NCBI GenBank assembly: GCA_030584005.1
Contig: CP129486.1
Location: forward strand, 1,677,556 to 1,741,555
Direction: 5' to 3'
Length of the DNA stretch: 64,000 nucleotides
Source: Bdellovibrionota bacterium
Lineage (GTDB): Bacteria > Bdellovibrionota_C > UBA2361 > JAFLCA01
The translations under genes were made by a program, and so were the position numbers. A model generated the notes under the pieces. That model ran no database searches. It had not been told where the DNA came from and saw nothing but the letters and a program-made list of their open reading frames with translations. Position 1 is the first letter of the stretch. Every line of letters starts with the position of its first letter. Of the stretch, positions 27,063 to 34,693 are shown piece by piece.

Positions 27063-27407
27063 ATGAGAGTAAAGAGAGGATTCACCAGTCGGCGGCGCCA
27101 CAAAAGGTTGATGAAACTGGCTGAGGGCTTTCGTGGTCGGCGCAAGAACTGTTTCAAACTTGCCAAGCCGGCGGTGCAAAGAGCACTCAAGTATGCGTAT
27201 AGAGATCGCCGCGCTCGTAAGCGTGAGATGCGACAGCTTTGGATCGCTCGCATCAACGCAGCGGTGCGTGCCGAGGGCATTAGCTATTCGCGTTTCATGT
27301 CCAAGCTCAGCGGGTCAGGCGTTATCCTTGACCGGAAAGCGCTCGCTGCTCTGGCGGTCGAGAATCCGCGTGATTTCAGTTCACTCGTGCAACAAGTAAT
27401 GGCCTAG
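27063..27407 (+). CDS. rplT: Large ribosomal subunit protein bL20
   Basis: 23S rRNA-binding assembly protein of 114 aa, full length. MRVKRGFTSRRRHKRLMKLA, GFRGRRKNCFK, AYRDRRARKREMRQLWI and RINAAVRAEGISYSRF match the family throughout. In the common infC-rpmI-rplT operon L20 represses its own translation; without infC, only the rpmI-rplT part could be so regulated here. The frame ends right at a repeat hairpin. Confidence 0.97.
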   Translation: MRVKRGFTSRRRHKRLMKLAEGFRGRRKNCFKLAKPAVQRALKYAYRDRRARKREMRQLWIARINAAVRAEGISYSRFMSKLSGSGVILDRKALAALAVENPRDFSSLVQQVMA

Positions 27408-27537
27408 AAGCTATTTTTAAATAGTTTCTAGCTGCGCCAAGGTGGGCGCGACGCGGAGCCAGAGTTCTTGTGGGTTCCCGGCTAATGTGGAGCGCTTATT
27501 AAATGGGCAGGAGCCTGTTTAAAAATTGACTTCTAGA
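27405..27537. repeat. Hairpin repeats after rplT
   Basis: At 27408-27432 an interrupted inverted repeat (TAGAAGCTATTTTTAAATAGTTTCTA) overlaps the region right after the rplT stop and may help terminate the operon. At 27499-27536 is a copy of the TTAAATGGGC hairpin with its flank TTGACTTCTAG. A CGCGACGCGGAGCC tract lies between. Confidence 0.65.
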
Positions 27538-27557
27538 CCTAATGGGATTGTGCGTCC

Positions 27558-28061
27558 ATGCGGCCACTAAATGAGGACGCTGTTGATGCGGCGGCCGTGC
27601 GCCCGCGCTCGGTAGTGTGTCGTGTAGGTCCTGAGTGTGTGGCGGATCTAGCCGCGATCGAACGAACTGCAAACACTCCCCCCTGGAGCGAGAAGTTGTT
27701 CTTGCAGGAGTTTCAAAATCCCTGTGCCAGAACCTATGGTGCACGGCTCGGAGGGGTGCTTGTCGGTTTCTTGGTAGCGCATATCGTAATTGACGAGGCC
27801 CATATACTGAACCTCGCGGTACGAGAGGACGTCCGGGGATGCGGAATCGGTACGACCCTGTTGAAGGAGTTCCTCAACGAGGCGGCGTCGCTGAGTGTTA
27901 AGTGGGTTACGCTTGAGGTCAGAGAATCGAACAGTGTGGCAAAGCACCTGTACTCCAAAGTTGGTTTTTTCGAGATTGGGGTGCGTCCCAAATACTATTC
28001 AAGTAATCAGGAAGATGCGCTCGTCCTCAAGCTCGACCTGGTGGGCTTTGTAACTTCATGA
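27558..28061 (+). CDS. rimI: Ribosomal protein-alanine N-acetyltransferase RimI
   Basis: GNAT acetyltransferase of 167 aa. The core runs from DLAAIERTANTPPWSEKLF through ILNLAVREDVRGCGIGTTLL (acetyl-CoA loop RGCGIG) to LEVRESNSVAKHLYSKVGF and RPKYYSSNQEDALVL; the last two are characteristic of RimI. RimI acetylates the N-terminal alanine of ribosomal protein S18. About 20 N-terminal residues exceed the usual length, so a later start is possible. It is often near tsaB/tsaD; tsaD is in this window but 27 kb away. Confidence 0.87.
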   Translation: MRPLNEDAVDAAAVRPRSVVCRVGPECVADLAAIERTANTPPWSEKLFLQEFQNPCARTYGARLGGVLVGFLVAHIVIDEAHILNLAVREDVRGCGIGTTLLKEFLNEAASLSVKWVTLEVRESNSVAKHLYSKVGFFEIGVRPKYYSSNQEDALVLKLDLVGFVTS

Positions 28062-28165
28062 TGTAGAGAGTAAACAGCGACAAGCACGTCAGAAATGGCA
28101 TGCAGATTTCGGGCTATGCCCTGATTATTTGACGATACGAGGTGAGCGGAGTAAACGACTGAAGC

Positions 28166-29251
28166 ATGCACTCCAAACTCCTCTATACCGCGATTCTCCG
28201 TCCCATTCTTTTTTCCCTGGACGCGGAGGCTGCGCACAATACAGCTCTCGGCATGGCCCATCTGTTGAGCAAGGTAATTCCCTGTTCAAAGTTGCAGCCG
28301 CCTAGGCGGGGAGAGCGCAGCCTGTTTGGCCTGCACCTACCCAATCCTGTTGGATTAGCTGCGGGGCTAGATAAGAACGCCGCAGCGGTTCCATTTTTTG
28401 CCTCGCTAGGATTTGGTCATGTCGAGGTGGGAACGGTGACACCGCTCCCCCAACTGGGAAACCCAAAGCCGCGCATGTTCCGATTGCCGAGGGACGGCGC
28501 CCTTATAAACCGGATGGGGTTCCCTTCTATCGGCGCCGACCAGGTTGCCATGAATCTTGCGCGGGCGCGTGAGCGTCTTCCTGATTATGTGATTGGAGTG
28601 AATATCGGCAAGAATAAGGAGACGCCGATCCAAAACGCCAAGCAGGACTATTGTGTCGCTTTAAGGAAGCTGGCGCCGTTTGCGAGCTACATCACGATCA
28701 ATGTTTCCTCTCCCAACACCCCCGAACTTCGAAGCTTGCAGCACGGCGAGCTTCTTGCCGGATTGCTGACCGCGCTGCAGGAGGCCAATGCGCTCAACCG
28801 ACCTCTTTGTTTGAAGATTGCCCCTGACATTCAAGATACGGATCTCTCCGAAATTGTAGAGGTGGCAATCGCACACAAGATTGCCGCGCTTATCGCGACG
28901 AATACGACATTGCAACGTCCACAGCTGAGCGATGAAGGCTCAGAGACAGGAGGACTAAGCGGAGCCCCGCTTTTCCCGATTGCTTCTCGTGTCATCCGGG
29001 AGGTGCTGCGGCTGTCCGCGGGTCGAGTGCCGGTAATCGGTGTCGGAGGTATCGGCACCGCTGCTCAACTGAATGAGCTGCTAAAGGCAGGGGTGAGCCT
29101 TGTGCAGCTCTATACTGCGCTAGTATTCGAGGGACCTTCGTTAGTTGACACACTTCTTAGGGGACTTGAGATGCCTCTTGGCAATCGGAGCGCTCCTGCC
29201 GAGGCCGGGGACTCTCACCAGGCACGGCGCACGCATGCAGCGTCGTCCTGA
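28166..29251 (+). CDS. pyrD: Dihydroorotate dehydrogenase (quinone), class 2
   Basis: FMN enzyme of 361 aa oxidising dihydroorotate to orotate in pyrimidine synthesis, donating electrons to quinone at the inner membrane. The N-terminal helices (LYTAILRPILFSLDAEAAHN) mark class 2. Further landmarks are NPVGLAAGLDKNA, GTVTPLPQLGNPKPRMFR, NRMGFPS, the catalytic Ser region ITINVSSPNTPELR, KIAPDI, ATNTT and GVGGI. The C-terminal 25 residues are extra and low-complexity. Confidence 0.96.
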   Translation: MHSKLLYTAILRPILFSLDAEAAHNTALGMAHLLSKVIPCSKLQPPRRGERSLFGLHLPNPVGLAAGLDKNAAAVPFFASLGFGHVEVGTVTPLPQLGNPKPRMFRLPRDGALINRMGFPSIGADQVAMNLARARERLPDYVIGVNIGKNKETPIQNAKQDYCVALRKLAPFASYITINVSSPNTPELRSLQHGELLAGLLTALQEANALNRPLCLKIAPDIQDTDLSEIVEVAIAHKIAALIATNTTLQRPQLSDEGSETGGLSGAPLFPIASRVIREVLRLSAGRVPVIGVGGIGTAAQLNELLKAGVSLVQLYTALVFEGPSLVDTLLRGLEMPLGNRSAPAEAGDSHQARRTHAASS

Positions 29252-29371
29252 CACCGCTGGGCAGGATCGGAGGCGTTGTTGTCGCCGCGGAAGAGTCCGA
29301 TTGGACGGCCCAAAAGGTCTCCAACTGATTAAAATAACTGCTGTTTCCCCACTGTCTGAGTCACCTTTGGT

Positions 29372-29400
29372 TTGACCCAGGTCGGCTAAACAGCTATACT
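29372..29400 (+). promoter_or_regulatory. Sigma70-type promoter upstream of carD
   Basis: TTGACC (29372-29377) and TATACT (29395-29400) are spaced by 17 nt, one of the best consensus promoters in the window. Predicted transcription starts near 29407. Confidence 0.65.
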
Positions 29401-29427
29401 CTCAGGGTTTCTCAGGAAACGGTTTAC

Positions 29428-29454
29428 ATGGCTCGGCATTCCACACCGAGCCAT
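29428..29454 (+). promoter_or_regulatory. Hairpin in the carD leader
   Basis: Perfect 9-bp stem ATGGCTCGG / CCGAGCCAT with a 9-nt loop, starting about 20 nt after the predicted transcription start. No U-run follows, so it is not a standard terminator. It may stabilise or regulate the leader. Confidence 0.5.
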
Positions 29455-29672
29455 CTTTCAATGAATCCCTCATGCAGACCTTTTGGTGGCAGCAGATGGT
29501 GAGTGAAAGGGTTTACCCCCTTGTGCACAATCCTTCTGCCTCCAACCTGACTTTGCATTCCTACACAGCAGTTTAGTGGCGCGATGCGGCGGCCGTGGCA
29601 GCACGGTGCATGGATGGGGGATCTCACAAGGTTTTATCTGAATCGTCTCGGGCATTTTGACAGGAGTCTACC

Positions 29673-30170
29673 TTGAAGAGCATCAAGCAGGGATTTAAGA
29701 ACGGTGACAAGATTGTGTATCCGGGCCACGGCGTCGGAATAATTAACTCTGTGTTGACCCGCCAGATTGGGCAGACTCAAGCACAGATGTTTGAAATCAC
29801 CATCGTTGAAACCGGGATGAAGGTGAGTGTTCCTGTTGCGCAGGCCGAAAGTGTGGGGCTTCGAAAGGTCATCGATAAGAAGGCAGTAGACCGGGTCTTC
29901 GAAATATTGAAAGACCGCAAATTTAAGATCGATACGCAAACCTGGAACAGGCGTTTTCGGGAATATTCACAGAAGATCAAAACAGGCTCTCCATTTGAGA
30001 TTGCAGAGGTGCTGCGTGACCTCTCGGTGTTGAGTTCAGGGAAGCAGCTTTCATTTGGCGAGAAGAAGATGCTTGATACTGCGCAGAATCTTCTGGTCTC
30101 GGAGATCGCGATCGCCAGAGCGCGTCCCCAAGATAAAGTTATCGGCGAGATTCGAGCAATCTTTGCATAG
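29673..30170 (+). CDS. carD: CarD/CdnL-family transcription regulator
   Basis: RNA polymerase-binding protein of 165 aa. The N-terminal CarD/TRCF RNAP-interacting domain begins FKNGDKIVYPGHGVGIINSV; the C-terminal helical DNA-binding domain contains WNRRFREYSQKIKTG, EVLRDLSVLS and LSFGEKKMLDTAQNLL. CarD proteins stabilise open promoter complexes, especially at rRNA promoters. The start is TTG with a clean AGGAG site upstream. It lies before ispD, a frequent arrangement in several deltaproteobacterial lineages. Confidence 0.93.
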   Translation: MKSIKQGFKNGDKIVYPGHGVGIINSVLTRQIGQTQAQMFEITIVETGMKVSVPVAQAESVGLRKVIDKKAVDRVFEILKDRKFKIDTQTWNRRFREYSQKIKTGSPFEIAEVLRDLSVLSSGKQLSFGEKKMLDTAQNLLVSEIAIARARPQDKVIGEIRAIFA

Positions 30171-30190
30171 ACGTTTCCTTCAAGAGCGAT

Positions 30191-30222
30191 AGCGACGCGC
30201 TGAAAAGGTTCAGCGTAGCCCC
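30191..30222 (+). repeat. Hairpin repeat between carD and ispD
   Basis: GCGCTGAA-AAGG-TTCAGCGT (30197-30216) within GACGCGCTGAA...CAGCGTAGCCCC resembles the GGGATACGCTGAA hairpin family. It lies about 25 bp after the carD stop and might act as a weak terminator, though no U-run follows. Confidence 0.5.
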
Positions 30223-30320
30223 GTTGCGCACCCGCACGGCGCGCGTACGGTTGGATGGGATGCGTCGGGCATAGGCAAAACGTGCTCAGTGTCGCGCTGT
30301 TGCTGCTGTCGACGATCACT

Positions 30321-31007
30321 ATGTCTCACCAGGCTCTGCCCCTTTATTGTGTGATAGTTGCGGCTGGAAGTGGAGCGCGGCTGGGATTGCCACTGCCTAA
30401 GGCCCTGGTTGCACTCAATGGAGTGCCGATCGTACGACGTTCACTCGATAAGATTCTCAGTGCGTGCGAGACGGTGCATAACGTCGTCGTCACGGCCCCG
30501 TTGGGATTTGAGAGTGAGTTCGAAAAATTACTTCCTGAGGCTAGGGTGGTGTGTGGCGGGGCAACACGAAGTGCATCGGTGCGCTGTGGCCTTACCGCGA
30601 TAGAGCAGCACCACGATCCGGGCGCGGAAGCGCTGGTGCTGATTCATGATGCTGCCCGCTGTCTTGTGCACCCCCAGGATGTACGTCAGGTGATCAGAGC
30701 AGCAGATGAGTGCGGCGCTGCCACGCTTGCCGGCAAGGTGACCGATACGATAGTCACTTCGTCCCCGAATCAATACGCAGGTGAGTATCTGGATCGCGGC
30801 ACACTGTGGTGTGTGCAGACACCTCAGGTCTTTCGCTGGAGCCTGATAAGGCGGGCGCACGAGACCTCTCCCGAAGCCACCGACGACTCGTCTTTGGTGG
30901 CTGCAGTGCATCCGGTAAGAATTGTCGAATCCGGGCATGCGAATTTCAAAATCACCACGCCTGCCGATCTGTATTACGCGGAGGCAAGCAGCGCTAGTTG
31001 TTGCTGA
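30321..31007 (+). CDS. ispD: 2-C-methyl-D-erythritol 4-phosphate cytidylyltransferase IspD
   Basis: Third enzyme of the MEP isoprenoid pathway, joining CTP and MEP. The CTP-binding loop is VAAGSGARLGLPLPKAL, followed by GGATRSASVRCGL, IHDAARCLV, ATLAGKVTDTI and QTPQVFRW; FKITTPADL is the C-terminal family motif. The ATG at MSHQALPLYCVIVAAG gives 228 aa, the usual length; 22 extra upstream codons are discarded. No ispF is fused or adjacent. Confidence 0.95.
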   Translation: MSHQALPLYCVIVAAGSGARLGLPLPKALVALNGVPIVRRSLDKILSACETVHNVVVTAPLGFESEFEKLLPEARVVCGGATRSASVRCGLTAIEQHHDPGAEALVLIHDAARCLVHPQDVRQVIRAADECGAATLAGKVTDTIVTSSPNQYAGEYLDRGTLWCVQTPQVFRWSLIRRAHETSPEATDDSSLVAAVHPVRIVESGHANFKITTPADLYYAEASSASCC

Positions 31008-31049
31008 AAAAGGAGCTAGTTCACCGGAATCGACGGGAGCGGTCCGCAG

Positions 31050-31087
31050 TGAAAAAGTCCACGACGGACTTTTTCACGACAAACGAG
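31050..31087. repeat. GTGAAAAAGTCC hairpin repeat (copy 1)
   Basis: Perfect 12-bp stem GTGAAAAAGTCC-ACGAC-GGACTTTTTCAC followed by GACAAACGA. The right arm and tail recur at 33175-33202. It lies between convergent ispD and the GT-C gene and could serve as a bidirectional terminator, since the stem itself carries A5/T5. Confidence 0.75.
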
Positions 31088-31180
31088 ATAAGACCATGAT
31101 GACGGTACATTTCTTTCAAGCAATGTGCTGTCGTGATTTGCAATGTCTTGCAATTTTTCAGGGCCAACGCGATAGCGCGG

Positions 31181-32407
31181 CTACATGAAATCTTCATCGG
31201 CGAAGAAGGGCGCCTTGGCCTGTTGGTGCAGATCTTCGCTGCGCCACAGTCTATACAGCAGGTATGCCGTGCAGCACCAGGTCGCCACTCCTAGAAGGGT
31301 CGTACTCCACGCCGGCGTACCCGTGTGAACCGAGCGCCAAGGTTCTGTGCTGATAGCGAAGTTCCAATATGCCGTTGCAGCCCATACCCCTGCCGTAGCT
31401 CCATACAAAAGCGCTGCCCCTGGCATGGTGGCGGCAAAAAATGCGGCACCGATCAGTGCATACTCGGTTACAAAGCCGGGAGCCAGTAATGAGAACAGAC
31501 AGAAAGAGATCGCCGCTACGTGTATCGGTGTGCGCACCGGGCGAATGAGCTCTCTCAACGCAAATGCTGCAAGACACGCGACAAGAATTGAGCGACCCAG
31601 TAGCGCGTGATAGTGCAGTAAGTGCTCCTTCCATTGTCCGGATGTTGACCACAACGCGGCGAGCGGTTCAAGAAGCAGCTCGGCATTCCAGTCGCTGTTT
31701 CCTGGTTCAAAGAACAACACTTGGTTCATGAAGATCGGGCCGAGCTGCCAGGCGCCGTAGAAAAGGGGCACCAATCCAATCACAGCACCCAACGCTAGCA
31801 CCAGCGCGTCTTTAAGCGATCGACATCCTGTAAGGAGAGCCGGGAGGAAGAGTAATGGCAGAAGTTTAATATTGCAGGCGACCCCGAGCACTATTCCGGC
31901 CATCGCCGGCCGCCCCCGAGCTTCGAGCAGCACGAACGCTGCGAAGGTAAGGAAGACATAGGTTGGTTCTATGGCGCCATGGTAACCCGATACGAGGATT
32001 GCGAGGAGACTGGCGCCATACGCGGCGGCACCCCATGCGGCAGTGCGAAAGCCATAGGGTGAAAGCAGGCGGTAGAGCAGCACCGTGAGAGCGCAGTCGG
32101 TGAGTGCACCCGGGATGCGCAGCAGTAAAGGGAATGAGAACCCCGTCAGCTCACTCATAATGTAGGCGCCATGAATCAAGAGAGCCGTGAGGAGCGGGTA
32201 ATGGAAGGTGGATTCACGCTGATAGATCTCGAAGATTCCGTGATAGTGTATCGTCTCGGCATAGCGCCACCACAGATCGACGTCGTCGGTGCCCCAGGAG
32301 TTAGCAACGCATACGAAGCGCGCGATGAGTCCTGCAATGGCGGCGAGCAAGAGCGCCCAGCTCGTTGTGTCTCGAAATTCACCGTGATCAAAGGGGTCGC
32401 TGTACAT
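31181..32407 (-). CDS. Polytopic GT-C type glycosyltransferase
   Basis: Integral membrane protein of 408 aa with about ten predicted transmembrane helices. A short loop after the first span has the acidic motif WGTDDVDLWW, where GT-C polyprenyl-phosphate-sugar transferases place their catalytic Asp. YHGIFEIYQRESTFHYPLL and GVACNIKLLPLLFLP resemble mannosyltransferase families such as GT87. It would transfer a sugar from a lipid carrier on the periplasmic side. Donor and acceptor are unknown. It stands alone, convergent with ispD. Confidence 0.78.
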   Translation of the reverse strand: MYSDPFDHGEFRDTTSWALLLAAIAGLIARFVCVANSWGTDDVDLWWRYAETIHYHGIFEIYQRESTFHYPLLTALLIHGAYIMSELTGFSFPLLLRIPGALTDCALTVLLYRLLSPYGFRTAAWGAAAYGASLLAILVSGYHGAIEPTYVFLTFAAFVLLEARGRPAMAGIVLGVACNIKLLPLLFLPALLTGCRSLKDALVLALGAVIGLVPLFYGAWQLGPIFMNQVLFFEPGNSDWNAELLLEPLAALWSTSGQWKEHLLHYHALLGRSILVACLAAFALRELIRPVRTPIHVAAISFCLFSLLAPGFVTEYALIGAAFFAATMPGAALLYGATAGVWAATAYWNFAISTEPWRSVHTGTPAWSTTLLGVATWCCTAYLLYRLWRSEDLHQQAKAPFFADEDFM

Positions 32408-32581
32408 GATATGAGTGCTTAGCCCGGCTGCCCAGTCAGGCAGGGCCCACTATAATACCGGTGCGCTATTTTGCGAACCGACAATTAATGGTTCTCTGTC
32501 TACCGTGGCGAAAGACGCCGCGTGAAGGCATGTTGGTGAAGGGGGCGAGGTATGCTAGCCTTCCTCCTAATGAGGGTCACT

Positions 32582-33088
32582 ATGCTTCGTATTTGCATCT
32601 CTATTGCCGCGTGCAGCTTGCTTCTTGGATGTGGTGGAACTTCGGAGGATCGTGAGTTCCTCACGCAAGACTCTGAGTCGGACATCTTCGCCGCTGGTCC
32701 GAGCGGTGGAGGGAGCGCGAGCAATCAGTCCGATCTGAATGATGGGGGGAATGAGGAGCCCAGTGGCTCTGATTCCAGCATATCGAGCTCTCTGATTAAT
32801 GACTTCCTTTGGAAACCCGTGTCGGAAAGTGACGGCAACCTTGTCGTGCTCGTCAATCCGATAGGTGTGCGGGTGGAGGTCACCGGCGCTATTAGTGAGA
32901 CCCTTGCCGACCGCGGTCCCAGCAATGGACGGGGTACCACCGCGCGCGCCCGATCTCCCGGATGCCGTTTCGGTGATCGGGTTGTAGTTGAATTCTTCGA
33001 TCGCTCTGGTCGACGCATACTCCTCGAGGACGGGAGAAGAAGTGTTACCGTTCCGCGCGGTTGTGATCGCTATGAATTCAAGCTGTAG
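32582..33088 (+). CDS. Small hypothetical lipoprotein
   Basis: 168 aa. The signal peptide ends in lipobox LLLGC, so Cys17 should be lipidated. A Ser/Gly/Asn-rich acidic spacer (about 20-75) precedes a compact C-terminal domain with two Cys (SPGCRFGD and VPRGCDRYEF) that could form a disulfide. No family is recognised. The start follows GAGGGT at good spacing, rejecting an ATG 30 nt upstream. It is convergent with the MBL-fold hydrolase gene. Confidence 0.7.
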   Translation: MLRICISIAACSLLLGCGGTSEDREFLTQDSESDIFAAGPSGGGSASNQSDLNDGGNEEPSGSDSSISSSLINDFLWKPVSESDGNLVVLVNPIGVRVEVTGAISETLADRGPSNGRGTTARARSPGCRFGDRVVVEFFDRSGRRILLEDGRRSVTVPRGCDRYEFKL

Positions 33089-33164
33089 CCTCAAGCTGCG
33101 CCTGGAGCTTCAAGCGGTTCCAGGAGTCCTTCTGCGCGACAACTGAATCAGTTCACCGTCCGGA

Positions 33165-33202
33165 GTGAGAAACTCCACGACGGACTTTTTCACGACAAAC
33201 GA
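33165..33202. repeat. GTGAAAAAGTCC hairpin repeat (copy 2, imperfect)
   Basis: The right arm and flank CCACGACGGACTTTTTCACG continuing to ACAAACGA are identical to copy 1; the left arm has two changes (GTGAGAAACTCC). Again it lies between convergent genes, next to a shared TTCACCG-GAGCGGTCC-like stretch. Confidence 0.7.
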
Positions 33203-33203
33203 A

Positions 33204-33992
33204 TCAGAGCCGAATGGGCAGCTCCAGGCCATCATAAGCGAGTTCTACACCGCTGCGCAGGTTCTTGGACACCGTCTGATAATCGACATCGTGGGAAAGG
33301 TGGATCAGGTACGTCTGCGGTATACCGAGCTCTGCTGACAGCTGTTCGGCTTGCGGAATAGTGAAGTGCGTCGGGTGTGGATTGTAACGCAGTGCATCAA
33401 GAATCAAGGTACGTGCGCCACGCATCGCCTCCCAAGATCGTTGTGGAATGGCGTTGCAGTCCGTGGCATACACGAGGTCGCCAATGCGGAAACCGGCGAC
33501 CACGGTGCGGCCATGCAACAATTCAAGGGGGAGAATCGGGACACCCTCAATTGATAACGGCTCGTAGGGATGGAGCGTATTGAATTGCAGCCGTGGAGCG
33601 GAGCTTCCCTGATAGGTTTCATCAGGATGGAACACATACCAAAATGTTCGGCGGATGCTGTCGAGAGTAGATGCAAACCCGTAGCAGGGAATCGCGGTGC
33701 GTTGCAGGAAGTTATAGGCCCGAAGATCATCGATTCCCAGAATATGGTCGGCATGGGCGTGGGTGAAGAGCACGGCATGCACTCTGCGAATGCCTGCCCG
33801 TAAGGCCTGATGTCTGAGGTCGGTAGTGGCGTCGATTAATACCTGATTGCCGGATGGTAATCGCAAGACCGCGCTGGTACGCATGCGTACATTGCGTGGC
33901 TCCTGTGAGGTGCACACCGGGCAATCGCACCCTGGAATGGGCACGCCCGACGAGGTGCCACTTCCTATAATGAGGAGGCTTGCTTGGGTCAT
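33204..33992 (-). CDS. MBL-fold phosphodiesterase (PhnP-like)
   Basis: Metallo-beta-lactamase-fold hydrolase of 262 aa. GSGTSSGVPIPGCDCPVC has the Cys pair of the PhnP branch; HTHAHADHILGIDDL is the metal-binding HxHxDH motif. Further ligands are expected around LHGRTV, YATDC and HLSHDV. PhnP members cleave cyclic phosphodiesters; the exact substrate here is unknown, since no phosphonate genes are near. I chose MTQASLLIIGSGT over an ATG 33 nt upstream, but neither has a strong ribosome site. Confidence 0.85.
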   Translation of the reverse strand: MTQASLLIIGSGTSSGVPIPGCDCPVCTSQEPRNVRMRTSAVLRLPSGNQVLIDATTDLRHQALRAGIRRVHAVLFTHAHADHILGIDDLRAYNFLQRTAIPCYGFASTLDSIRRTFWYVFHPDETYQGSSAPRLQFNTLHPYEPLSIEGVPILPLELLHGRTVVAGFRIGDLVYATDCNAIPQRSWEAMRGARTLILDALRYNPHPTHFTIPQAEQLSAELGIPQTYLIHLSHDVDYQTVSKNLRSGVELAYDGLELPIRL

Positions 33993-34015
33993 GCTGCCAA
34001 AGTATCTGGAAGTTT

Positions 34016-34083
34016 TAGAAGTCATTTTTTAAATGGGCTCCTGCCCATTTAAAAAGCGTTCCACGCTAGCCCGGAGGCCCAGA
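34016..34083. repeat. TTAAATGGGC hairpin repeat (inverted copy)
   Basis: Perfect 10-bp hairpin TTAAATGGGC-TCCT-GCCCATTTAA (34029-34052), extendable to 13 bp with flanking T and A runs, preceded by TTAGAAGTC. That is the reverse complement of the GACTTCTAG flank of the 26.2 and 27.5 kb copies. AGCGTTCCACGCTAGCC to GGCCC follows, shared with 7.4 kb. Confidence 0.78.
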
Positions 34084-34197
34084 GGGCCCCGCGCTTGCGC
34101 CGCCGTGCTCGGACTTTACACGTTGCGTTATTAGAAGGACAATGCCCTGGGTTTTTACAGCGTATCTCCGGCACTCTTGGCTTAGGAGCATCGATAT

Positions 34198-34626
34198 ATG
34201 TCCGATGATGAAGTTAAGAAATCAACCTTTCGAGTAGTTGATCGGCGGCGCTTCGATAATGAGGGCAATGAGAAAGGGGCAGCGGCATCTGCAGAAGCAG
34301 CCGCTCCGTCAAAGACGGCCACCTCCGATGGGGTACGGGAAAAGGGGCAGCAGGGAGACTTCATCGTCAAAGATGCCCCCTCGCCCAGCATAGATTTTTC
34401 ATCGTTCGTCGTGTCGCTGGCCACGCAGGCGCTCATGCAGCTTGGAGAAGTGGCGCCTCCTCCGGGGGTGGACATCCCCACTGATGCGGAGGCTGCAATG
34501 CACACCATAGAGATACTCTCTATGTTGGCGGAGAAAACCCGGGGCAACCTTGACGCGGCTGAATCCCAGCTGATGGAGGAGGTGCTGCACAGTCTGCGTC
34601 TGGCGTTTGTCAAACACAAGAAATGA
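34198..34626 (+). CDS. DUF1844 domain protein
   Basis: Cytoplasmic protein of 142 aa. The N-terminal half is charged and Ala-rich, the likely disordered tail of this family. The C-terminal domain (SFVVSLATQALMQLGEV to EEVLHSLRLAFVK) matches DUF1844, a helical domain of unknown function found in deltaproteobacteria and related phyla. It lies 67 bp before htrA in the same direction, which may reflect co-transcription. Confidence 0.87.
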   Translation: MSDDEVKKSTFRVVDRRRFDNEGNEKGAAASAEAAAPSKTATSDGVREKGQQGDFIVKDAPSPSIDFSSFVVSLATQALMQLGEVAPPPGVDIPTDAEAAMHTIEILSMLAEKTRGNLDAAESQLMEEVLHSLRLAFVKHKK

Positions 34627-34693
34627 TCGCGGGCCTCGAAGGCAGCAATGCCAGGATTGATGGTGTCTACTGTAGTGCGTGCGTTGGATTTGC

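Larger units (their letters stand above)
29252..29671. other. Leader region of carD
   Basis: The 420-bp gap between pyrD and carD holds a consensus promoter at 29372-29400 and a perfect hairpin at 29428-29454. If transcription starts just after the -10, the carD mRNA has a 5' leader of about 265 nt. Short open frames inside it show no ribosome site. This suggests post-transcriptional control, which is inference. Confidence 0.5.
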
